From positions 1 through 15,315 of the forward strand of contig CALXXB010000036.1 of NCBI GenBank assembly GCA_944392525.1: a stretch of 15,315 nucleotides of DNA, in the 5' to 3' direction. The notes beneath the pieces were generated by a model. That model was not told where the DNA came from. It saw nothing but the letters and a program-made list of their open reading frames with translations, and did no database searches. Positions within the stretch are counted from its first letter, which is position 1. Each line of letters starts with the position of its first letter. The DNA is from an uncultured Clostridia bacterium. Its GTDB lineage: Bacteria; Bacillota_A; Clostridia; TANB77; CAG-508. Shown in pieces: positions 6,522 to 13,518 of this stretch. The position numbers were made by a program, and so were the translations under genes.

Positions 6522-7925
6522 CTACTTGTTTGCAGTCTTCTCTGCGATTTGGCAAGCATAGCCAACATACTCTTCAGGGGTTAGCTGAAGAAGATTCTCT
6601 CTGTCTTCAGGAGAAAGAACGTCCAGAGATTTGATAAACTCTTGGATGTCTTCCTTAGAGATTCTCTTGCCCCTTGTAAGTTCCTTCAACCTATCATAGG
6701 CATCAGGAATACCGTACTTACGAAGCACAGTTTGAATTGGCTCTGCCAAGACCTCCCAATTGCTCTCAAGAGCTTCGGTGATCTTTTGGCTATTTACTTG
6801 CACTCTTCCCATGCCACTGATGGTTTGCCTAATTGCCTGAAGTGAATATCCAAATGCCACACCGATATTTCTCTGAGATGAAGAATCTGAAAGGTCTCTT
6901 TGCATACGTGAACAAGCAAGCTTGTTAGACAAGCTAAGCAAAAGACCATTAGATGTGTCGATGTTGGACTCGCTGTTCTCGAACTTGATTGGGTTAACCT
7001 TATGAGGCATAGTACTACTTCCTACCTCATCCTTAACCACCTTCTGTCCGAAATACTCCATGCTGATATAAAGCCACATGTCACGATCAAGATCAAGCAT
7101 GACATTATTGAAGTGACGAACAGCATCAAAAAGATGACACATGTAGTCATGGCCTTCAATCTGTGTAGTCACAGGATTGAAAGTTAATCCAAGAGTCTCC
7201 TCAATGAACTTCTTAGCAAGCTCCGGCCAGTTCTCCTTAGGAAATGCAATAGAAATTGCTGCATAATTTCCCGTTGCTCCGTTGAACTTTGCCGTTGGCT
7301 TAACAGCCTTGACATTGTCCAAGGAATTCCTTAGGCGATGTACAAAGACAGCGAACTCCTTTCCAACAGTAGTAGGAGTTGCAGGCTGACCATGAGTATG
7401 GGCAAGCATTGAAAGATCAGCATATCTCATAGCAAAATCTTCGAGAATGCTAATAAGCTTCTCAGCCTCCGGAATCCAAACATCATGAATAGATGTCTTA
7501 ATGATGTTTGCATAAGCACAGTTTGTGATGTCCTCAGATGTACATCCGATATGAACATAACTAATAAGCTCATCCATTCCCAAGACTTTAAGCTCTTCAT
7601 CAATGTAGAGCTCAACAGCCTTAACATCATGGTTTGTTCTCGCTTCAATTTCCTTTACTCTCGCAAATGATTCAGCAGAGAAGCTCGAATAGATGCTAAG
7701 AATGTCTGGAATTTTCTCCTTAGGAAAGTTCTCCAAAATCTTACTACCTTTGAGGTTCTTCAGCATGAAAACAAGCCAGTTAACCTCAACCCAAACTCTG
7801 TTCTTGACAAGGCCGTACTCAGAAAAATACGGAGACAAAGCTTTACCGATTTCTGAGTAGCGACCGTCTAATGGGGAAATCGCTAGATATTCGCTAGGAA
7901 CCCCTTGCATTTCATCTTTACTCAT
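6522..7925 (-). CDS. purB: Adenylosuccinate lyase, long E. coli-type
   Basis: Catalyses two beta-eliminations in purine synthesis: SAICAR to AICAR plus fumarate, and adenylosuccinate to AMP plus fumarate; active as a cytoplasmic homotetramer. At 467 aa it follows the E. coli PurB pattern, not the roughly 430-aa Bacillus type usual in Bacillota. Motifs are SPLDGRY (17-23), TNHDVKAVE (97-105), the catalytic-histidine region AHTHGQPATP (175-184), TTQIEGHDY (253-261), and the flexible signature loop SSTMPHKVNP (303-312) with the catalytic serine. NWEVLAEPIQTVLRKYG also mirrors E. coli. Base composition is about 45% GC in sampled lines against 22-30% around it, and codon use differs, which suggests transfer from another phylum. 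The ATG has a strong AAGGAGG site. Confidence 0.96.
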   Translation of the reverse strand: MSKDEMQGVPSEYLAISPLDGRYSEIGKALSPYFSEYGLVKNRVWVEVNWLVFMLKNLKGSKILENFPKEKIPDILSIYSSFSAESFARVKEIEARTNHDVKAVELYIDEELKVLGMDELISYVHIGCTSEDITNCAYANIIKTSIHDVWIPEAEKLISILEDFAMRYADLSMLAHTHGQPATPTTVGKEFAVFVHRLRNSLDNVKAVKPTAKFNGATGNYAAISIAFPKENWPELAKKFIEETLGLTFNPVTTQIEGHDYMCHLFDAVRHFNNVMLDLDRDMWLYISMEYFGQKVVKDEVGSSTMPHKVNPIKFENSESNIDTSNGLLLSLSNKLACSRMQRDLSDSSSQRNIGVAFGYSLQAIRQTISGMGRVQVNSQKITEALESNWEVLAEPIQTVLRKYGIPDAYDRLKELTRGKRISKEDIQEFIKSLDVLSPEDRENLLQLTPEEYVGYACQIAEKTANK

Positions 7926-8054
7926 GTTTTTCCTCCTTGTTCTGACTTACAATCTTACCAAATTACTACTCCATTCTACCTCCCTTTCTAAAGGTTATTT
8001 AACTATTGTCTTTCCCATGGTGCTAAATACTCTAGAAATACAATAGTTCTGACA
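7926..8054 (-). promoter_or_regulatory. Structured 5' leader of purB
   Basis: The predicted leader is about 130 nt. It holds a 9-bp perfect inverted repeat (minus-strand AACTATTGT at 8048-8040, ACAATAGTT at 8009-8001) that would form a stem with a 30-nt internal region. A CCTTT/AAAGG mini-hairpin follows. GTCAGAAC occurs twice, near the transcription start (8053-8046) and just before the ribosome site (7946-7939). There is no T-tract after the stem, so it does not look like a terminator. The known purine riboswitch core is not evident. Confidence 0.45.
7966..7974 (-). other. Possible two-codon leader ORF (Met-Glu-stop) before purB
   Basis: AAAGGGAGG, a strong ribosome site, is followed after 4 nt by ATG GAG TAG TAA, about 40 nt upstream of the purB start. 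Ribosomes could initiate and stop at once. Such minimal ORFs can affect downstream translation or mRNA stability, but chance occurrence is possible. Confidence 0.25.
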
Positions 8055-8058
8055 GAAC
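8046..8058. repeat. Palindrome at the purB transcription start (operator-like)
   Basis: GTTCTG-A-CAGAAC is a perfect 6-bp dyad with a 1-bp centre, lying 3 bp downstream of the -10 box and covering the predicted start site. Position and symmetry fit a repressor operator. The repressor is not known. Confidence 0.4.
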
Positions 8059-8060
8059 GG

Positions 8061-8089
8061 ATTATATCACAAGTTATGTAAATTGTAAA
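8061..8089 (-). promoter_or_regulatory. purB: Promoter of purB
   Basis: On the minus strand TTTACA (8084-8089) and a perfect TATAAT (8061-8066) are separated by exactly 17 bp. Transcription should start near 8054. Confidence 0.75.
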
Positions 8090-8102
8090 TGTCGTTAAAA
8101 TA

Positions 8103-8135
8103 TAAAAAGGAAAAGGAGAATATCTCCTATTCCTT
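8103..8135 (-). terminator. Terminator of glgP, overlapping its stop codon
   Basis: On the minus strand a 13-bp stem with one mismatch (8123-8135 with 8107-8119) and a TAT loop ends in TTTTTA. The hairpin includes the last two codons and the TAG stop of glgP. Confidence 0.8.
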
Positions 8136-10700
8136 AGTAACCCATTTTATTAAATCTAGATTTGCTGGTTCTAAAATCATCTCATGTCTTGGCATAACTC
8201 TAAATGTATAACCATAATTTCCACCAGTTGTTAACTCTATTTTTGCTGTAAAATAGTATTTTCTTGCTTCTTCATCCTCTTCTGTTAAAGTCATTGGTGT
8301 TATACTTACATTTTCAACTATACCATTTTCTAATATCTTACCATAATAAACTTCAACTGTTACATTATTTACATCAATATTTGGAAGTTCAACTTCACAA
8401 CCTACTTCTATTTTGTTTCCTGCGTCTATTGTTATATTATCTAAATCGTTTTCTGTTTGTCTTATTTTTACATCTTTCCAGTTTGTGTATAAATCTTTCT
8501 TCCAAGCGTTAAATTCTGCTACATCATCTATGTTACTATAATATTTTTTAGTTAATTTGCAAAGTGGCATATAATAATCTTTAGTATAATCTACAAGCAT
8601 TCTAGATGTACTGTATTTTCCACCTGTTGTTATTATAGAGTTTTTCATCATTTGTATCCATTTTGTTGGCATACCATTTTTATCTCTATCATAAAATGTT
8701 GGTATTATTTTCTCTTCTAGTGTTCTATATAAACTTTGGCTATCTGCTTGGTCTTGAGCTTCATATGACTCGTATTCTTGGTTTCCTCCAATTGTCCATC
8801 CGTTATTTTGAGTATATCCTTCTGCCCACCATCCATCAAGTACGCTAAAGTTTATTACTCCATTTACAGATGCTTTTTGTCCACTTGTTCCTGAAGCCTC
8901 CATTGGACGCCTTGGGTTATTTAACCATACATCAACACCACTTACTAAATATCTTGACATTGCAATATTATAATTTTCAAGTAAGAATACTTTTCCTTTA
9001 AATTGTGGCATCATTGATATTTGGTGAATATATCTAATTAAGTCTTGTCCTTCTTTATCTGCTGGATGTGCTTTTCCTGCAAATATTAATTGTACTGGTC
9101 TATCACTATTATTAATTATTTGTGTTATTCTCTCTAAATCTTTAAATATTAATGTTGCTCTTTTATATGTTGCAAATCTTCTTGCAAAACCTATTGTTAG
9201 AGCATTTGGATTTAATTTTGATATTATTTCATTAATCTCTTCATAACTATATCCTGAACGTCTTAATCTTTCATGTGTATTATCTTTTACTAATCTTAGT
9301 AATTTTACTTTTCTGTCATTATGAACACTCCATAATTTATCATCTGGAACATTTCTTATTTTTTCCCATATTTGATCTTTATGCATATTGTCTTGCCAAT
9401 ATGGTATTAAATATTTATTAAATAATTCTTTCATTCTTGGAGCTAACCATGAACAAGTATGAATACCATTTGTTACATATCCAATTGGTGCTTCATTTGC
9501 TGCAATGTTTGGCCATACTTCTCCAAATAATTCTCTTGATACTGCTCCATGAAGTTTACTTACACCATTTTTCTTACCTGCAATTTTTAATGCTAATATT
9601 CCCATATTAAATCCATTGTCTAATTCTTTTCCTGGTTTCATTCCAAGTCTTAAGAATTGTTCTCTATCCAAACCTAATCTTGGCCAGAAATCTTTAAAAT
9701 ATTTTTCTACTAAGTCAAGAGGGAATATATCATTACCGGCTGGAACTGGTGTATGTGTTGTAAATATTGTCTTTGAACTTGCTATGTCTTTTGCCACTTC
9801 AAAAGACACTTGTTTTTCTTTAATAACATTTTTCATTAATTCTAATGTTAAGAATGCAGAATGTCCCTCATTCATATGATATACTGTTGGATTTAGTTTT
9901 AAATATTTTGTTAATAACTCTACTCCTGCTTGTCCTAAAACTATTTCCTGACGTATTCTCATCTCTTGGTCTCCACCATATAACCTTAGTGTTACATCTC
10001 TATCTTCTGGATTATTTTTTTCAATATCAGAGTCTAATAAATATAATGTTACTCTACCTACATTTATACTCCATACTTTTAAATATAATCTTCTTTTTGG
10101 GAATTTAACAAAGATAATTAAATCGTCTCCTACATCATTTTTTACAGGATTTATTGGTAAATCATATAAATCTATATCATTGTATTCTGTTTCTTGATTT
10201 CCATTTCCATCTATCTTTTGATTGAAATATCCATTTTTATATAAAAGACCTACAGCAACTAGTGGAATTCCTAAATCGCTTGCTGATTTCAAATGATCTC
10301 CTGATAATATTCCAAGACCTCCTGAATATATAGGAATAGTTTGGTCCAATCCATATTCAGCTGAGAAATAAGCTATTAAATCTCCTTTTTCTTCTGGATA
10401 CATTTTATTAAACCATGTATTCTTACTATTCATATAACCTTCAAAATCTTCTACTATTTTGTCATACTCTTTTAAGAATGTAACATCTTTTGCTACATCT
10501 TCTAATCTTTCTTGTGATACATGTTTTAAAAATTTAATTGGATTTTTATTTGAAATTTCCCATAAATCTCCATCTATTCTTTGAAATAGTCTTAAGAATT
10601 CTGTATTCCAAGACCACCATAAATTATTTGCTATAACTGATAATTTTCCTATTCTTTTTGGTAATTGTGGATTTACCGTAATTCTATTAAATAAATACAT
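8127..10700 (-). CDS. glgP: Alpha-glucan (glycogen) phosphorylase, GT35
   Basis: Releases glucose-1-phosphate from glycogen or maltodextrin ends with a pyridoxal-phosphate cofactor, in the cytoplasm. At 857 aa it belongs to the subgroup with an N-terminal DUF3417 region (about 12-120, NNLWWSWN at 25-32) before the catalytic domain. Motifs include AEYGLDQTIPIYSGGLGILSGD (114-135), HMNEGHSAF (275-283), THTPVPAGND (315-324), and ARRFATYKR (506-514). The cofactor loop is RRPMEASGTSGQKAS, whose K609 should form the Schiff base; here Q replaces the common M before it. A C-terminal beta domain (about 745-857) follows, as in relatives. The gene stands alone with its own promoter and terminator; no other glycogen gene is in view. 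The ATG has an AAGGAGG site. Confidence 0.95.
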   Translation of the reverse strand: MYLFNRITVNPQLPKRIGKLSVIANNLWWSWNTEFLRLFQRIDGDLWEISNKNPIKFLKHVSQERLEDVAKDVTFLKEYDKIVEDFEGYMNSKNTWFNKMYPEEKGDLIAYFSAEYGLDQTIPIYSGGLGILSGDHLKSASDLGIPLVAVGLLYKNGYFNQKIDGNGNQETEYNDIDLYDLPINPVKNDVGDDLIIFVKFPKRRLYLKVWSINVGRVTLYLLDSDIEKNNPEDRDVTLRLYGGDQEMRIRQEIVLGQAGVELLTKYLKLNPTVYHMNEGHSAFLTLELMKNVIKEKQVSFEVAKDIASSKTIFTTHTPVPAGNDIFPLDLVEKYFKDFWPRLGLDREQFLRLGMKPGKELDNGFNMGILALKIAGKKNGVSKLHGAVSRELFGEVWPNIAANEAPIGYVTNGIHTCSWLAPRMKELFNKYLIPYWQDNMHKDQIWEKIRNVPDDKLWSVHNDRKVKLLRLVKDNTHERLRRSGYSYEEINEIISKLNPNALTIGFARRFATYKRATLIFKDLERITQIINNSDRPVQLIFAGKAHPADKEGQDLIRYIHQISMMPQFKGKVFLLENYNIAMSRYLVSGVDVWLNNPRRPMEASGTSGQKASVNGVINFSVLDGWWAEGYTQNNGWTIGGNQEYESYEAQDQADSQSLYRTLEEKIIPTFYDRDKNGMPTKWIQMMKNSIITTGGKYSTSRMLVDYTKDYYMPLCKLTKKYYSNIDDVAEFNAWKKDLYTNWKDVKIRQTENDLDNITIDAGNKIEVGCEVELPNIDVNNVTVEVYYGKILENGIVENVSITPMTLTEEDEEARKYYFTAKIELTTGGNYGYTFRVMPRHEMILEPANLDLIKWVTKE

Positions 10701-10768
10701 ATATATTTCCTCCTTCGTATCTTACACTTCAATTTCATCTTTTAGTTTTTTCACATTTTTACATATCT

Positions 10769-10797
10769 ATTATCTATTAAATACTTTCTTTTGTCAA
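10769..10797 (-). promoter_or_regulatory. glgP: Promoter of glgP
   Basis: A perfect TTGACA (10792-10797) and GATAAT (10769-10774) are spaced by 17 bp on the minus strand, giving a leader of about 60 nt before the glgP ATG at 10700. Confidence 0.85.
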
Positions 10798-10844
10798 ATG
10801 TTTTTTAGTATATTTTAAAATTTTATATTTTTTTAAAAATAGAC

Positions 10845-10874
10845 AAAAAATAGATGAAAGTTAAACTTTCATCT
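10845..10874 (-). terminator. Terminator after rseP
   Basis: A 9-bp perfect stem (10866-10874 with 10852-10860) and a 5-nt loop are followed on the minus strand by ATTTTTTG, about 50 nt after the rseP stop. It ends the cdsA-rseP operon, separating it from glgP. Confidence 0.85.
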
Positions 10875-10921
10875 GTCTCAATTTTATCATTTATTTTACA
10901 TAGAATTTTTATTTTTTATTG

Positions 10922-12202
10922 CTAGAAAATTCTTAAAATATCATTATAAGTAACCATTAAGAATATACCTATTAATATTGCAAAACCTACTAATTGTATA
11001 TTTATTTCTGTTTGTTGTTTTAGAGGTTTTCTTCTTATCGCTTCTATTAATAGTATTAATAGTTTTCCACCATCTAAAGCTGGTATTGGTAGAAGATTAG
11101 TAACTCCAAGTGATAATGATATTAATGCCATCATCTCAAAGAATTCCCTAAATCCATTAGTATTTGCAACAACTTCTGAAATACCAACAGGTCCCATCAT
11201 TTGGTCTAATCCTACATTTCCTGTAAATAATTGTTTTAAGTTATCAAATATTGAAAATACAAATACTTTAGTTTCCATCCATCCATTTATACATCTATTT
11301 ACAAAAGTGTCTTCTGCGTATTTCATATTAACACCTAAGTAATAAGTAGATACTGTATCTGGAACTAAATCTATTGTTACCTCTGCATTTCCTCTTTGCA
11401 AAGTTATTTCTATTGGTTCATTGTTATCTTCATTTTCATTTGTATCTTCTGTTTTTTCTTGATTTAATATTTCTATTACTTTATCACTACTACCATTTAC
11501 ATCTTGCCCATTTATCTTTAGTATTTTGTCATTATTTTCTATTCCTGCTTTTTCTGCACTACTTCCTTTATCCATAGTAATTATTTTAGCACTATCATCT
11601 AAGTAAATTCCTGTTACTTTAGATTTAACCTCAGTTGGTTTTATATTAAAATCAAGTATTTCGTCATCTCTTTGTACTTGAATATTTAATTCTTCACCAT
11701 TGTTTTTTTCCATTACTTCATCTAAGTCATATTTACTTTTTATTTCTTCATCATTTATTTTAACTATTCTATCTCCTGATTGTAATCCCGCTTCCTCAGC
11801 AGCATAACCATCAATAGTATTATCTATTTCATTTGATATAAATGTTCCTGATGTAGAAACTAAAATAAAATATACAATTACAGCAAATATAATGTTTACA
11901 GTTGCGCCTGCTACTACAATTGCCATTCTTCTTGGAATACTTGCCTTAGAAAAAGAGCCTTCTTCATTAGACTCCTCGTCTTCTCCTTCCATGCTTACAA
12001 ATCCACCAAGAGGTATTAATCTTAAAGCATATTTAGTCTCTTTTCCTTGTTTTTTCCAAATTGTTGGTCCAAATCCAATTGCAAATTCATTTACTTTTAC
12101 CTTACAAAGTTTTGCAAGTGTAAAATGACCTAATTCATGAATAAAAATTAAAAATCCTAATAAGACTATAATTTTTATTGCTACTATCAAAATTCCAATC
12201 AA
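10922..12202 (-). CDS. rseP: Site-2 intramembrane zinc metalloprotease RseP (RIP family)
   Basis: Cleaves membrane-embedded regulators such as anti-sigma factors and signal peptides. The zinc motif HELGH (22-26) lies in the first membrane helix, and the third ligand is in NLLPIPALDGG (369-379, D377). Further helices are at about 94-116, 357-369 and 404-420. Between them are two PDZ-like regions (about 125-200 and 203-285), the second interrupted by an acidic insertion (TEDTNENEDNNE, 251-262). At 426 aa it is longer than the single-PDZ relatives common in Bacillota. The start is a TTG at 12202, since an in-frame stop lies two codons upstream. GGAGG is 12 nt away, unusually far, so translation may be weak or coupled. 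It follows zeta kinase B by 20 nt; in related genomes dxr usually lies there. Confidence 0.93.
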   Translation of the reverse strand: MIGILIVAIKIIVLLGFLIFIHELGHFTLAKLCKVKVNEFAIGFGPTIWKKQGKETKYALRLIPLGGFVSMEGEDEESNEEGSFSKASIPRRMAIVVAGATVNIIFAVIVYFILVSTSGTFISNEIDNTIDGYAAEEAGLQSGDRIVKINDEEIKSKYDLDEVMEKNNGEELNIQVQRDDEILDFNIKPTEVKSKVTGIYLDDSAKIITMDKGSSAEKAGIENNDKILKINGQDVNGSSDKVIEILNQEKTEDTNENEDNNEPIEITLQRGNAEVTIDLVPDTVSTYYLGVNMKYAEDTFVNRCINGWMETKVFVFSIFDNLKQLFTGNVGLDQMMGPVGISEVVANTNGFREFFEMMALISLSLGVTNLLPIPALDGGKLLILLIEAIRRKPLKQQTEINIQLVGFAILIGIFLMVTYNDILRIF

Positions 12203-12222
12203 TAGTTACTCAAACCTCCTAA

Positions 12223-13248
12223 TTATCTTTCCTCAGAATCTGATTCTCCTTGTTGTATTCCACTTGGCATTTCTCTATCTCTCTTTAAAGCTTCATAATA
12301 TTTCATTAAGTCTAAGAAAATTCTATCTGTCTCTATTTCTTCTTCCTTACTTACTCTATTATCACCTTTTTTTCTTCTATCTATGTTTTGTTTTACTTTT
12401 CTAAATCTATCATCACATGTTTCAAAAGTCCTATCATAATCTTCTTGTCTATATTCTAATACTGCCTGGCTAGCACTTGGATATCCAAATCTTTGTGTTG
12501 ATTTTGATACAAAGTTTTTCCCTGAAACACTTCTCTTAACTTTATCAAGTGAATTAGCATTAACTCTTCCATATATTAGTTCAGGAGAGTCTGGATTCTC
12601 TCCTCTTCTAAATATTTCTAATATATCATATCTTCCTGTATCTTCTATATATTTAATAGTGTTAGGCATTCCTTGGTAAGTTTGATTATGGTGTTCTGGC
12701 ACCACTAATCTTCCCCATCCTTTAGTTGCAACTTGTGCTTCATATCTTTCAATTGTAGATAATCTACTTTCTAAGTCACATACAGCTAAACCTCTTACTA
12801 TTACAGTATATCCTTTACTAAGTAAATCTGCTATTGCATCATCTGCTATCCTGTTATTTTTCATTGTTCCTTCAAATATTATATTATATCCACTATCTCT
12901 AGCATCTTGAAATAACTGACTAGTCCATGTATTACTTTCTTGGTCTGTTATAACTGTATATAATTCAGGATAATCTCTTGCTATTTCTTCACTCATTGGA
13001 TGAAATGGTTTTATTTCATCACTATTTATTGTTACCACATTTCCATCATTAAACATCTTTTTAGAATATGAAATAATTCCACTTTTTCCCGCTCCTGTTT
13101 GACCACCTATTATGACTGCTACAGGATCTTCAACAGGAAAAGTATCTGCTGTCCAAATTCTTTTAATGATTTCGTATAAATCATCATGCTCTTTATCTGA
13201 TAGTTTATATTTTCTTTTAATTTCTTCTATTTGCTCTTCGCTAAACAT
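12223..13248 (-). CDS. Zeta-toxin-family kinase, copy B
   Basis: Zeta toxins are kinases that phosphorylate UDP-N-acetylglucosamine and so block wall synthesis. This 341-aa copy keeps the expected motifs: Walker A GGQTGAGKS (48-56), INSDEIKPFHP with the likely catalytic base D77, the substrate motif FEGTMK (125-130), and VRGLAVCDLESRL...ERYE (151-170). The part after about 220 is not recognised; it is charged, partly coiled (about 300-325) and ends in an acidic tail (SDSEER). The 68-aa gene stops 3 nt before its ATG, and its ribosome site GAGGA lies in that gene's last codons, so the two are translationally coupled, as in antitoxin-toxin pairs. No PezA or epsilon antitoxin is recognisable. 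Copy A lies beyond the small gene. Catalytically complete by motif. Confidence 0.88.
   Translation of the reverse strand: MFSEEQIEEIKRKYKLSDKEHDDLYEIIKRIWTADTFPVEDPVAVIIGGQTGAGKSGIISYSKKMFNDGNVVTINSDEIKPFHPMSEEIARDYPELYTVITDQESNTWTSQLFQDARDSGYNIIFEGTMKNNRIADDAIADLLSKGYTVIVRGLAVCDLESRLSTIERYEAQVATKGWGRLVVPEHHNQTYQGMPNTIKYIEDTGRYDILEIFRRGENPDSPELIYGRVNANSLDKVKRSVSGKNFVSKSTQRFGYPSASQAVLEYRQEDYDRTFETCDDRFRKVKQNIDRRKKGDNRVSKEEEIETDRIFLDLMKYYEALKRDREMPSGIQQGESDSEER
12599..12642. repeat. 44-bp direct repeat, copy in zeta kinase B
   Basis: An exact 44-bp match to 13952-13995, coding for GRYDILEIFRRGE and flanking bases in both kinase genes. It is the longest exact match I found by eye and marks the duplication. 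Confidence 0.85.
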
Positions 13249-13251
13249 CCT

Positions 13252-13458
13252 TTATTCCTCTTTCCCTTCTTTTAGTTCCTTACCATATACATTTATTATT
13301 TTGTCTATTATTTCTTTATCACATTTATACATTTTTTCCTTTTCTTCTAGTAACTCTCTCATTTCTTTTGAATCAACATCATAACCTTCTTGTGCTGTTT
13401 TAGCGATTTTGCTTGCCATTATTTCTATTGCTACTTCTAATTTTGTATTATCATTCAT
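13252..13458 (-). CDS. Small protein between the zeta kinases, candidate antitoxin
   Basis: I do not recognise this 68-aa protein by family. It is charged and predicted almost wholly helical: one helix at about 5-25 (KLEVAIEIMASKIAKTA), then a charged stretch (EMRELLEEKEKMYKCDKEIIDKIINVYG, about 32-59), and a lysine and glutamate-rich end. There is no signal or membrane segment. Its size, its position directly before zeta kinase B and the 3-nt gap with coupled translation fit a cognate antitoxin that sequesters the kinase. Sequence resemblance to epsilon or PezA is not evident. The ATG has a GAGGG site. Copy A ends 60 nt upstream, with an isolated TATAAT at 13513-13518 that could give separate expression, though no -35 is visible. 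Confidence 0.7.
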   Translation of the reverse strand: MNDNTKLEVAIEIMASKIAKTAQEGYDVDSKEMRELLEEKEKMYKCDKEIIDKIINVYGKELKEGKEE

Positions 13459-13518
13459 AATATTTTCCCTCTTTGTATTTATATTTTAATTTTATTCAAT
13501 ATTAATCATTTAATTATA

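Noticed and set aside
7926..8054. Classical purine riboswitch before purB
   Set aside because: The conserved junction and loop sequences of the purine aptamer are not present.
9616..10108. Rightward open frames inside glgP
   Set aside because: They are complements of conserved phosphorylase codons and have no recognisable domain.
13112..13384. Rightward 90-aa open frame spanning kinase B and the small gene
   Set aside because: Serine-rich low-complexity shadow of two well-supported leftward genes; no ribosome site.
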